NCBI GenBank assembly: GCA_965275915.1
Contig: CBDHYI010000008.1
Span: 558,001-622,000 of the forward strand
DNA from: JBDWFY01 sp965275915
Lineage (GTDB): Bacteria; Pseudomonadota; Alphaproteobacteria; Rhizobiales; Stappiaceae
DNA: 64,000 nt
Direction: 5' to 3'
A program made the translations under genes and the position numbers. Below the pieces are notes generated by a model that worked only from the letters and a program-made list of their open reading frames with translations, was not told the origin of the DNA and did not search any database. Shown piece by piece: positions 9,000 through 16,913 of this stretch (position 1 is its first letter; every line of letters begins with the position of its first letter).

Positions 9000-10637
9000 A
9001 TGAAGTCCTTTGCCAATCTGCTTGACCGCCTGTCCTATGAACCCCGCAGGAACGGGAAAATTGCGCTGCTTGCGCAATATTTTGCGGACACGCCGGATCC
9101 TGATCGCGGGTGGGCCCTGGCGGCCCTGACGGGCGACCTGGATCTTGGCAGAACAAAACCGTCTTTGATCAGGGCGCTTGTGGAAGAAAAAGTTGATCCG
9201 TACCTGTTTGGGCTGTCCTACGATTTTGTCGGCGATCTTTCAGAAACCGTCGCGCTGATATGGCCGGACGAGGAAGCCGATGCCGCCGACCCGCCAAACC
9301 TGTCCGATGTTGTGCAGATCCTGGTCGCCGCCAGCCGCAACAAGGCTGGTGAGCATCTTGAACGCTGGCTCAACCGGCTTGACGAAACCGGGCGTTGGGC
9401 GCTGCTGAAACTGGTCACCGGCGGATTGCGCGTGGGAGTCTCGGTGCGCCTTGCCAAAACCGCCTTGGCGTCGCTCGGCGATGTGACGACGGATGAAATT
9501 GAGGAAGTCTGGTACGGACAGACCGCGCCCTATGGTGCCCTGTTCGCGTGGGTGGAAGGCCGTGCCGACCGGCCCAAGCGAAACGATCCCGCCTTTTTTC
9601 GTCCCCCGATGCTCGCCCATCCGATCACACCGGATGAGTTGGGCGCGCTGAACGCTTCGGATTTTCTGGCCGAATGGAAGTGGGACGGCATTCGCGTGCA
9701 GGCATCCGGCGGTCGATTGGCAGCCGGGGAGGCGGTCGCCCGTCTGTTTTCCAGATCCGGAGAGGACATCTCGTCGGCATTTCCCGATATGCTGGCGCAT
9801 ATTTCGGATCTTGATGCCACCCTTGACGGTGAATTGCTGGTTGTCCGTGAGGGGCGCATTCAGCCCTTCAGCACATTGCAAAAGCGGCTGAACCGAAAGA
9901 CCGTCAGCAAGAAACTCATGGCGTCACACCCCGTTATGATCCGGGCCTATGATCTGCTGCACCTGAAAGGGGACGATCTCCGCTCGCTGCCGTTTTCCAA
10001 GCGGCGCGAGAAGCTTGGAACATTTCTTGAGGGCCGCAACCGGTCGGGCATCGACCTGTCGCCGATCGTGACTTTTAAGGACTGGGATGAGCTTGCACAG
10101 ATACGTCAAAATCCGGGTTCCCTCGAGGCTGACAATGCCGCGGCAGTGGAAGGCCTGATGCTCAAGAGGCGGGACAGTCCCTACCTGCCCGGTCGTCCGA
10201 AGGGACACTGGTTCAAGTGGAAACGCGATCCCCACAATGCCGACGCTGTTTTGATGTATGCCCAGCGAGGCCACGGCAAACGCTCGTCATATTACTCCGA
10301 CTACACATTCGGTGTCTGGAGACCGGCGGAGGGCGGTGAGGAACTGGTGCCTGTCGGCAAAGCCTATTTCGGCTTCACCGATGAAGAGTTGCAGATTATC
10401 GACCGGTTCGTCCGTCAAAACACCATCAACAGGTTTGGACCGGTGAGGGAAGTGCGGCACGAACCCGACTATGGGTTTGTGGTTGAGGTCGCATTTGAAG
10501 GACTAAACCGCTCAACCAGGCACAAATCCGGAATAGCCATGCGCTTTCCTCGGATTGCGCGATTGCGGCCGGACAAAAAACCCGCCGAGGCGGACCGGCT
10601 TGAGACGCTGACCGCGCTTTTGCCCGCAGAAACATGA
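9000..10637 (+). CDS. Ligase-associated ATP-dependent DNA ligase (cisplatin damage response type)
   Basis: A 545-residue ATP-dependent ligase. The adenylation motif is EWKWDGIRVQ (lysine nucleophile), followed by LDGELLV, KGHWFKWKRD and a C-terminal OB domain. An N-terminal all-helical DNA-binding domain (about residues 1-200) is present, as in human-ligase-I-like bacterial enzymes. It seals nicks in the repair pathway with the exonuclease, Lhr-like helicase and PdeM of this window. ATG at 9000 follows GAGG at 8992-8995; the spacing is short. Copy A of the inverted repeat lies 40 bp upstream. Confidence 0.92.
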   Translation: MKSFANLLDRLSYEPRRNGKIALLAQYFADTPDPDRGWALAALTGDLDLGRTKPSLIRALVEEKVDPYLFGLSYDFVGDLSETVALIWPDEEADAADPPNLSDVVQILVAASRNKAGEHLERWLNRLDETGRWALLKLVTGGLRVGVSVRLAKTALASLGDVTTDEIEEVWYGQTAPYGALFAWVEGRADRPKRNDPAFFRPPMLAHPITPDELGALNASDFLAEWKWDGIRVQASGGRLAAGEAVARLFSRSGEDISSAFPDMLAHISDLDATLDGELLVVREGRIQPFSTLQKRLNRKTVSKKLMASHPVMIRAYDLLHLKGDDLRSLPFSKRREKLGTFLEGRNRSGIDLSPIVTFKDWDELAQIRQNPGSLEADNAAAVEGLMLKRRDSPYLPGRPKGHWFKWKRDPHNADAVLMYAQRGHGKRSSYYSDYTFGVWRPAEGGEELVPVGKAYFGFTDEELQIIDRFVRQNTINRFGPVREVRHEPDYGFVVEVAFEGLNRSTRHKSGIAMRFPRIARLRPDKKPAEADRLETLTALLPAET

Positions 10638-10729
10638 GCGGCGACAAGGCGCTTGCGTCCGTCGTATCTTCTTTGCATGTTTGCGATAAGCGTTGGCTGT
10701 TTTCGAAAACGAATTGAACCGGAGATCCC

Positions 10730-11350
10730 ATGGCAATTCAGATTGGCTATTATTACACCCACATTTCTCCCTTTGCCTATCTAGGACATGAACGTCTTCA
10801 GGCAGTGGCTGAGAAAACGGGCGCAACCATCCGATATTGCCCGGTGAACCTGCCGCGGCTGTTTTCGGAAACCGGGGGTGTTCCGCTGGGCCAGCGGCAT
10901 GGGGCGCGGCAGAGCTATCGCTTTTTGGAACTGCAGCGCTGGCGCGAAAATCGCGGCGTAAATCTGAACCTCAAGCCGGCCTATTTCCCGGCGGATCCAA
11001 CCTGTTGCGATCTGGTGGCCGTGGGCATGGCGGAGGAGGGCGGTCCGGTGGGATTGTTTTCGCTCCGCGCGATGCGTGCCTGCTGGTCGCTTGATCGCGA
11101 TATTTCCGATATGGATGTGATTGCCGGGCTCGTCGAGGACATCGGCCTTGATCCGGCAAAAGCGGCTGACTGGGTTGAAAGCGACCGTATCAAAGCGCTT
11201 TATGAAAAGAACCTGGGCGAAGCGGTCCATCTTCAGGCTTTGGGCTCTCCGAGCTATGTTTTGAATGGAGAAGTCTTCTGGGGGCAGGACCGACTTGAAT
11301 TACTGGAAGATGCCCTGAAGAGCGGCCGGGCTCCGTACAAAGCTGTCTAG
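10730..11350 (+). CDS. 2-hydroxychromene-2-carboxylate isomerase family protein (DsbA-like)
   Basis: A 206-residue thioredoxin-fold protein of the DsbA/kappa-GST group. The N-terminus GYYYTHISPFAYLGHERL carries the S-P-F/Y-A-Y-L motif typical of HCCA isomerases, which use glutathione with aromatic-degradation intermediates; the C-terminal GSPSYVLNGEVFWGQDRL is also characteristic. There is no CxxC, so it is not a disulfide oxidase. The true substrate is unknown. The TAG stop at 11348-11350 lies inside the left boundary of the MITE-like element that follows, so the insertion may have set the C-terminus. Confidence 0.82.
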   Translation: MAIQIGYYYTHISPFAYLGHERLQAVAEKTGATIRYCPVNLPRLFSETGGVPLGQRHGARQSYRFLELQRWRENRGVNLNLKPAYFPADPTCCDLVAVGMAEEGGPVGLFSLRAMRACWSLDRDISDMDVIAGLVEDIGLDPAKAADWVESDRIKALYEKNLGEAVHLQALGSPSYVLNGEVFWGQDRLELLEDALKSGRAPYKAV

Positions 11351-11619
11351 GCTCAGGACCTATTAATTTCATCCATTCTGCGAGAGCAGATTTTGTTTTT
11401 GACAAGGCGGAAAGGCGCAGGAAACCGTCCGGTTTTCAAGTCTTTGTGGGCGCAGTCAGGAACACAATATGCCTCGCCCTTCGGGTTTTGAAAGACGTGT
11501 CCGCCTGAAGGGAACCAAGGTTCGCAAAGGTATCCAACCTTCGCTTCTCCCTGGTTCTCTCCAGTCGAATACTTCTTTCAAAACAGAATTGCATGAAATT
11601 AATAGGTCCTGAGCCTAGG
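11347..11619. mobile_element. MITE-like element, copy B (about 270 bp)
   Basis: Terminal inverted repeats of about 35 bp begin CTAGGCTCAGGACCTATTAA at 11347 and end with the complement at 11619; the arms differ by few bases. Both outer ends are CTAG, which may be target or terminal sequence. The interior has no credible coding region. It contains stretches that could pair with one another (for example around CCAAGGTTCGCAAAGGTATC). It starts at the stop codon of the isomerase gene. No transposase is present, so movement would depend on one supplied elsewhere. Confidence 0.8.
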
Positions 11620-11814
11620 GGCACTGCGCCTGCAATAAATGGCCGCAAATGTGCGTTATGCTCTGCGGCAGAGGGTCTGCTGTTTTCTCAGGTCTGCCCG
11701 CAAAGTGGCCGTTTGGCTGAATCCCTGTTAAAATAGGGGCGCAGGCAGCTATATGGGACGTAACAGCTCGCCGATGAAACTTGATGCAAGGCACTGCGAT
11801 TGATCGGAGAGACG

Positions 11815-12282
11815 ATGTTGAAAGCACTATTCACCGCGATTGCCGGCATGATCCTGTGCCTGATGCCGTTCAGCGCCGTTGCCGACGATGATTTCATGGA
11901 CCGCGACCGTTACGTTTTGAGCGATACCGGCGACGGGTGGCTGCGCCTTGATCGCAGCAACGGGCGGGTGTCTCTGTGCGAGGAAACCAACGGACGGGTG
12001 ATATGCCTTCCCGTCCCTGATGCAGCCACGGCCTATGAAATGGAAATTGATCGGCTGCTTGGCGAAAATGCTGCGCTTGAGGCCCGCGTTGCAGCGTTGG
12101 AAGCGGAACTGGCCGAACGGGGTCCTGTAACCGGCGACAGTCCATCGAAGGATGACGAGAAGTCTCTCTCTGAGAGCGAACAGGAATTCGATCAGATGAT
12201 GGATCTCACAGAGAGAGCCATGCGGCGCTTTTTCGGTATGGTCCGGACATTACAGGACGAGTTCAACGACGACCGGACCTGA
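11815..12282 (+). CDS. Secreted/periplasmic coiled-coil protein of unknown function
   Basis: I do not recognise a named family. The ATG at 11815 (GGAGA at 11806-11810) gives a 155-residue product with a clear signal peptide (MLKALFTAIAGMILCLMPFSAVA, cleavage near ADD). The mature part has a small strand-rich segment (YVLSDTGDGWLRLDRSNGRVSLCEETNGRVICLPV) with two cysteines, then a heptad-like coiled coil (EMEIDRLLGENAALEARVAALEAE split over about residues 75-105), an acidic linker and an amphipathic C-terminal helix. The layout suggests a periplasmic oligomer. It is convergent with the thioesterase gene, 7 bp away. Confidence 0.75.
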   Translation: MLKALFTAIAGMILCLMPFSAVADDDFMDRDRYVLSDTGDGWLRLDRSNGRVSLCEETNGRVICLPVPDAATAYEMEIDRLLGENAALEARVAALEAELAERGPVTGDSPSKDDEKSLSESEQEFDQMMDLTERAMRRFFGMVRTLQDEFNDDRT

Positions 12283-12289
12283 TCGGACA

Positions 12290-13159
12290 TCAAACGATGC
12301 GCAAGGCTTGAAGCTCGCGTGCCGCCGACTTCGGCAATTCCACGGCTTTTCGCGTTTTCAGATCGAGCGCCAGTGCAACCACATCGGCCAGCGCGATGGC
12401 GGCGCCGGACACGACATCGAACATGTGATGCCTGAGGGTGAAGGTCTTACCGCTCATTCCGGTGATGCCGGAGACAACCTGAATGGAACTTCCGACTTTG
12501 GGCGCGGAGCCGTAGCTCAGTTTCATTTCAAGTGCAACGCGCCCGTAACCGTTGCTTTCCAGCCACTCCCGGGACATTGGGGTGCGCTCCCAGACATGGG
12601 CCGCTCCGTCCGAAAAACAGCCGCCGAGAAATTGATCGTCGGCGCGCGAATCCGCCCCGCAGTCCTTCGGCATAACCGTGTGCTGATGAACCACCCTGGC
12701 CCCTCTGGACAAAAGTGATTTGGCCGTCAGGCTCATGTTTGCGACGGAGGGCGGAATTCCCAACGGCGAATTATCGGCGCTCGCCGATGTTTCATATTCA
12801 AGAAAGCGCGGTCTGAGCGATTGGGCCGTTTTTGCCGACGGGGAGTAACCGTCCATGGCGGCGGCAACCAGCGCACCGCTTGAAACGTCAATCATTTCAT
12901 GAATAACGCTGAACATGTGCGGACCGTCAAAAGCGATTGATGACAGAACGCGGAGCAGTGTTCCGGTACCGACTTCTTTATGGTAACGAATGTGCCGGAC
13001 CCGCCTGGCGCCGACGAGCGATCCGGTCAATCCGGTCATTGCGGCAAATTGGCGGTCGGCTTCCTGAAATTTGGCAAAATAAAACTGAACATTCATATGG
13101 TCGTTTTCGTCGCATTCCCAGCGATTAACGAACGCGTGCAGTGTTTCAATCGCAGACAT
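12290..13159 (-). CDS. Acyl-CoA thioesterase-like protein with two hotdog domains
   Basis: A 289-residue protein built of two hotdog repeats. The first begins NRWECDENDHMNVQFYFAKF, the D-E-N-D-H-M-N pattern of 4HBT thioesterases; the second contains LESNGYGRVALEMKLSYGSAPKVGS. Such proteins hydrolyse acyl-CoA thioesters in the cytoplasm; related double-hotdog enzymes occur in carnitine and betaine catabolism, but there is no direct evidence for that substrate here. ATG at 13159 follows AAGGG. It is separated from the next minus-strand gene by 63 bp. Confidence 0.7.
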   Translation of the reverse strand: MSAIETLHAFVNRWECDENDHMNVQFYFAKFQEADRQFAAMTGLTGSLVGARRVRHIRYHKEVGTGTLLRVLSSIAFDGPHMFSVIHEMIDVSSGALVAAAMDGYSPSAKTAQSLRPRFLEYETSASADNSPLGIPPSVANMSLTAKSLLSRGARVVHQHTVMPKDCGADSRADDQFLGGCFSDGAAHVWERTPMSREWLESNGYGRVALEMKLSYGSAPKVGSSIQVVSGITGMSGKTFTLRHHMFDVVSGAAIALADVVALALDLKTRKAVELPKSAARELQALRIV

Positions 13160-13222
13160 TCCGGGCGCCCTTGTTATAACGATTTCAATTCGTTGTTTAT
13201 GTTACGGCGAACCTTGTCAGCA

Positions 13223-14179
13223 TTATAAGGTGACAAGCAGGTAATCGTCGATCATTTTATTGCACTCTTCGGATATTTTCAGAGGAAAAGCATTAAATAC
13301 ATGACAACCCTCGGCGAATATCCCCATGGTTGCATTATTTCCGGCTGCTATCCAGCGCGAGTGCATGAAGAGTGTATCGTCCAGCAACGCGTCGCGTGTG
13401 CCAACAATAAAAAGCGCAGATGGCAGATTTCGAAGGTCGGCATAAAGTGGAGAAACGTCACTCGCGCGCGTATTAGCATAGTTGCTCAAATAATTTCGTG
13501 AATAATTCTTAATGTCACGTGTGGTCAACAGCAGACGTTCCTCGCCGAAATTCTCGGCGCTCGGGGTCAGTCCAAGATCGAAGCAGCCGGCGGTCAGAAC
13601 AGCGCAGCCAAACGGCATGGTGTTAAGCTTATCCCTGATCCGAATCAGGGTGACGGCGGACAGATGGGCGCCTGCGGATTCTCCACCGATGGCAAAATGC
13701 TGCAGTCCAAAGCGACGGGCACCATCGCCGATCAGCCATCGGGCCGCGCATTCGCAGTCGTCGGGCGCGGCAGGATAGGGCTCTTCGGGAGCCAGTCCGT
13801 AGTCGACGGAAAAGACATTGCAATTGGCCCGATCGGCTATCTCCTGAAGCCGCGCATCCTGATAGGAGGCATCGCCATACATCCAGCCGCCGCCATGAAT
13901 GTGCAGAAAGGCGCGATCGGAGGTCCCGTCGGTCGGGGTCAGAAGCCGGATATTCAGGGGCCTGCGTGGCCCGTCAATGGTCAGGTTTTGCGCCCGGTCA
14001 CTGAATTCGGGGGCCGGAAACGCGCCGATGCCCTTCAGCCGGTTTGCCCTGTTCTCCTCAGGCGTGTTGTTCCAGGGGTCGGAAAACGATTCAAGTTTCC
14101 GGATGAGGTCACGGTTGAATTGTCGGGTTTCTTCCAGTCCGGCGTCGGGTAAGAACACAGTTTCATCCAGTCCGCTCAT
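13223..14179 (-). CDS. Alpha/beta hydrolase of the hormone-sensitive lipase (GDXG) family
   Basis: A 318-residue esterase. The oxyanion-hole motif HIHGGGWMYGDASYQD and the nucleophile elbow GGESAGAH place it in the HSL/GDXG group; a late GTRDALLDD and EGCHVF supply the acid and histidine. These are cytoplasmic short-chain esterases; the substrate is unknown. The ribosome site AGGAG (14188-14192) directly abuts the MITE-like element at 14194, so the element makes up most of the upstream region and may influence transcription. Confidence 0.85.
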   Translation of the reverse strand: MSGLDETVFLPDAGLEETRQFNRDLIRKLESFSDPWNNTPEENRANRLKGIGAFPAPEFSDRAQNLTIDGPRRPLNIRLLTPTDGTSDRAFLHIHGGGWMYGDASYQDARLQEIADRANCNVFSVDYGLAPEEPYPAAPDDCECAARWLIGDGARRFGLQHFAIGGESAGAHLSAVTLIRIRDKLNTMPFGCAVLTAGCFDLGLTPSAENFGEERLLLTTRDIKNYSRNYLSNYANTRASDVSPLYADLRNLPSALFIVGTRDALLDDTLFMHSRWIAAGNNATMGIFAEGCHVFNAFPLKISEECNKMIDDYLLVTL

Positions 14180-14193
14180 GTTTTATTCTCCTG

Positions 14194-14536
14194 GGGTGTG
14201 AACTCATAAATGTGCTTAAAATGGTATGAGCCGATTGGTTCGGATACAAGGCGCAAATCCGCAGGAAAGCATTCGGTTTTCAAGGGTTTGCAACGCTATA
14301 GCCGGACCAATCGACCCTATCCAAGGGGACGGACAAACGGCGTCAATCTGCTGCGTCGGGCTGCTCAACCGGGCATCCAGAGCAATGCTCGCGATCCTTG
14401 GATCGCGTGAAATGCTCCAGACCTTTGTTTGGCGCGTATCCTTGTCGCAAAGGTCATCGGACCTTTACGGGATACGCTATAGCCCGCTTTTTGCTGTTTG
14501 ATCCGCCATTTCAAGCACATTTATGAGTCCACACCC
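14194..14536. mobile_element. MITE-like element C with 31-bp terminal inverted repeats
   Basis: Left end 14194-14224 starts GGGTGTGAACTCATAAATGT; right end 14506-14536 is its complement with two mismatches in 31 bp. The 343-bp element has no transposase. It carries a copy of the dispersed two-hairpin repeat (14390-14477) in its interior, so either the element captured that repeat or the repeat inserted into it. It fills the region between the divergent esterase and yjbQ genes. No clear target-site duplication is visible. Confidence 0.8.
14390..14477 (+). repeat. Two-hairpin palindromic repeat (REP/BIME-like), copy 1
   Basis: First stem CGCGATCC-TT-GGATCGCG (14390-14407), then a linker TGAAATGCTCCAGACCTTTG and a second stem pairing GCGTATCCTTGTCGCAAAGGT with ACCTTTACGGGATACGC. 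The same order and spacing recur at 45122-45210 and 63566-63661, and in degenerate inverted form at 15223-15296. Nested in MITE-like element C. Confidence 0.8.
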
Positions 14537-14583
14537 TAAATCGTGCCGTTTGTTCCATCAGATCTTACGGGAGAAGATCGTCA

Positions 14584-15066
14584 ATGCCTGGCCCCAGTTC
14601 CAAATCGGGTTCGCCGGAAATATGGACGCTGGAAGATGATGCAGCGCCTATCTGTCAGAAAATGGCTAGACTCGTGGTTCAAACCAAGCCCCGCTCGGCG
14701 GTCAATATTACCGAACCGGTTAACCGATGGCTGCAGGAAAATGGATCCAGGGACGGGTTGGTGACCCTGTTTTTGCGTCACACATCGGCATCGCTTGTTA
14801 TTCAGGAAAATACAGACCCCGATGTCGTGAAGGACCTGTTGGACGCCTTTGATCTGCTCGCGCCGGCCGATCACCCCTGGCGGCACAGTCTTGAGGGCGC
14901 CGATGATATGCCGGCCCATATCAAATCCATGCTGGCCGGTCCGTCCGTTTCGATTCCGACCATTGCCGGTTCGCTGGATCTGGGCACGTGGCAGGCGATT
15001 TATCTTGTCGAGCATCGCGCGCAACAACATCAGCGGTCAGTTACGTTGCACTATATCGGCGGATAG
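14584..15066 (+). CDS. YjbQ family protein (UPF0047, secondary thiamine-phosphate synthase type)
   Basis: A 160-residue protein. The conserved core is FLRHTSASLVIQENTDPDVV, later HPWRHSLEGADDMPAHIKSML and the C-terminal DLGTWQAIYLVEHRAQQHQR. The family forms trimers with a histidine metal site; a weak thiamine-phosphate synthase activity has been reported for YjbQ, but the physiological role is unclear. The ATG at 14584 has GGGAG at 14569-14573. The core begins after residue 27, so the internal ATG at 14662 is an alternative start. Confidence 0.85.
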   Translation: MPGPSSKSGSPEIWTLEDDAAPICQKMARLVVQTKPRSAVNITEPVNRWLQENGSRDGLVTLFLRHTSASLVIQENTDPDVVKDLLDAFDLLAPADHPWRHSLEGADDMPAHIKSMLAGPSVSIPTIAGSLDLGTWQAIYLVEHRAQQHQRSVTLHYIGG

Positions 15067-15418
15067 GCACGGGCCGGACCGTCGGTTTGCAATCCGGAGC
15101 CCTGATCGTTGCTCATTCGTCGGTCCGAACGGAATTTTGTTCTTGCACCGGTCCTTTGAGTAAATTCACACTTAGACTAAAGTACACTATGGTAACAGAG
15201 GGCCTGTCTTGCACGGGCTTTTGCGTGTCTCGGAAAGGTTGCGCTACGTTTGCGACAAGGATATGCGACAGAATAAAAATGGAGTGTCTTGCGCGGCTTA
15301 ACGGCTGCGGGATGTGCTCCAGGCAACATCAGACAGCCGGGCGTTTTTGCAAAAAGATGCGTTTGCAGAAACGATGACCTAAAAGCGTCCGGACTGTCTG
15401 AAAGGGAAGGAGAACGCC
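15067..15418. other. Intergenic region with degenerate repeat
   Basis: A 352-bp stretch without a credible gene between yjbQ and the LuxR regulator. Bases 15223-15296 hold a degenerate, inverted copy of the two-hairpin repeat (complement of GCATATCCTTGTCGCAAACG and the opposing CAACCTTTCCGAGACACGC). The rest probably contains the promoter of the regulator, but I cannot place one with confidence. Confidence 0.6.
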
Positions 15419-16096
15419 TTGGCTGAAGCGCCGGGTTACAGGTTCGTCATCGCCGATGACCATCCTTTGGTTCGCGGAGCATTGCGGCAGACGATAGAAG
15501 CTGCCTTTGCCGATGCGGACATACTTGAAGCGGGTGAACTGGCGGACGTCACCAGATATCTTGAAGCCGACAATGATGCCGACCTTGTTCTCCTTGATCT
15601 TGCAATGCCGGGAATGCGCGGGTTTTCCGGGTTGATGTATCTCAGAGCCCAGTTCCCCGGTGTTCCTGTGGTTATCGTGTCTGCCAATGAAGATCACAAT
15701 GCGATCCGCCGGACGATCGAATTCGGAGCATCCGGTTACATTCCAAAGTCCATGAGCCCCGAACAGATTGCCGGTGTCGTACGTCAGGTGATTGACGGAG
15801 AAGTGTGGTTACCGGACGATGTCAATCTTGATGCGGACGACGACACCACGGACATGGTGCGGCGCCTATCCAGTCTGACACCGCAGCAGGTCCGTGTTCT
15901 GATGATGCTCAGCGAAGGTTTGCTGAACAAGCAGATTGCGTACGAACTGACCGTTTCGGAGGCCACCGTGAAAGCGCATGTGTCCGCAATCTTACAAAAG
16001 CTGCGCGTCGACAGCAGGACGCAAGCGGTCATAGCGGCATCGAAAATTGAGGCCGGGCAATGGCAGTTGGATGCGGATACGGGACAACCGTCCTGA
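15419..16096 (+). CDS. LuxR-type response regulator, CrbR-like
   Basis: A 225-residue two-domain response regulator. The receiver has the acidic pair in IADDHPLV, phospho-acceptor D60 (LVLLDLAMPG) and the conserved K in IPKSMSPE. The C-terminal LuxR helix-turn-helix is LTPQQVRVLMMLSEGLLNKQ and ATVKAHVSAILQKL. The start is TTG at 15419, supported by AAGGAG at 15407-15412. A symporter-linked hybrid kinase is encoded 0.8 kb away on the opposite strand. This pairing matches CrbS/CrbR, which controls acetyl-CoA synthetase (acs) and acetate use in Vibrio and Pseudomonas. The target genes here are inferred only. Confidence 0.82.
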   Translation: MAEAPGYRFVIADDHPLVRGALRQTIEAAFADADILEAGELADVTRYLEADNDADLVLLDLAMPGMRGFSGLMYLRAQFPGVPVVIVSANEDHNAIRRTIEFGASGYIPKSMSPEQIAGVVRQVIDGEVWLPDDVNLDADDDTTDMVRRLSSLTPQQVRVLMMLSEGLLNKQIAYELTVSEATVKAHVSAILQKLRVDSRTQAVIAASKIEAGQWQLDADTGQPS

Positions 16097-16167
16097 GGTC
16101 GCCGCACCGAACCGAAAATGATGGACGAACTGAATGATGCGGTCTAACCGATTATGTTGGGCCTTCG

Positions 16168-16905
16168 ATGACGGTGAAAAAGCAGATTGAACCGGGGCGC
16201 TATCTTCGACCGGCGCTTATCCTGTTTCTGGCAATTCTTCTTGTGCTTCTTGCGGGCGTGGTCCGGCAGTCGGGCGGGTCGATTTCGTCTGCGACCACCC
16301 GAATGGATCAGCCGGCCGATCCGGCGGATGTTGTCCGCAACAACATCCTTACAGGATATCAATTCGGCATCCTGTGCCGGCAGGAGAACATGCGGCCTGA
16401 CAATAAAAGCCGGTACCATCTGTGTGAAGCCTTCTACCGCCAGAACTTCGACCGCTCGGCAGAAGCGATTATCTTTCTCCGCGCCTGGTTTGCAGACCAG
16501 GCACGATTCACCCGTCTTGCCGCTCAAAACGATCTCATGATCAGCGTCGCTTTCCTGACCCTGGCTGTCGTAATGTCCGCATGCTTCATTATTCTGTCCC
16601 TGCGGGCACCGGCAATGCGGCTGACGGTCCTTTCGGGGGCCGGGTTTGTGCTGTGGGCCGGCGTTATCGTCTTTTCCCTTTATGCAGCCTACGATTACTC
16701 CGGCCGCCAGAAGGCACAGTTGACGGCGTCTGCGGAAATGCTCGCCTTGAGGGACGAGGCGGACGCCCGTGCGCTGGCGCTGGCGGCAGACGGGGAAAGG
16801 ACATATTCGGCTGCGCTGCTGGATGATTTTATCAGCCGTTTTTATGATATCGGCAACCAGGCCACGCCGGACACAGGTCCAGGCCGGGAGCGTACCTTGA
16901 ATTGA
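16168..16905 (+). CDS. Membrane protein of unknown function
   Basis: No recognised family. The 245-residue product has an N-terminal membrane helix (PALILFLAILLVLLAGVV), a soluble stretch of about 90 residues with two cysteines (GILCRQEN, YHLCEAFY), two more helices (ISVAFLTLAVVMSACFIILSL; VLSGAGFVLWAGVIVFSLYA) and a polar C-terminal tail. The loop between helices 1 and 2 is probably periplasmic. It lies 71 bp after the CrbR-like gene on the same strand and converges on the CrbS-like kinase gene (8 bp apart), so it could be a third component of that signalling locus. Confidence 0.7.
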   Translation: MTVKKQIEPGRYLRPALILFLAILLVLLAGVVRQSGGSISSATTRMDQPADPADVVRNNILTGYQFGILCRQENMRPDNKSRYHLCEAFYRQNFDRSAEAIIFLRAWFADQARFTRLAAQNDLMISVAFLTLAVVMSACFIILSLRAPAMRLTVLSGAGFVLWAGVIVFSLYAAYDYSGRQKAQLTASAEMLALRDEADARALALAADGERTYSAALLDDFISRFYDIGNQATPDTGPGRERTLN

Positions 16906-16913
16906 TTTTTGAT

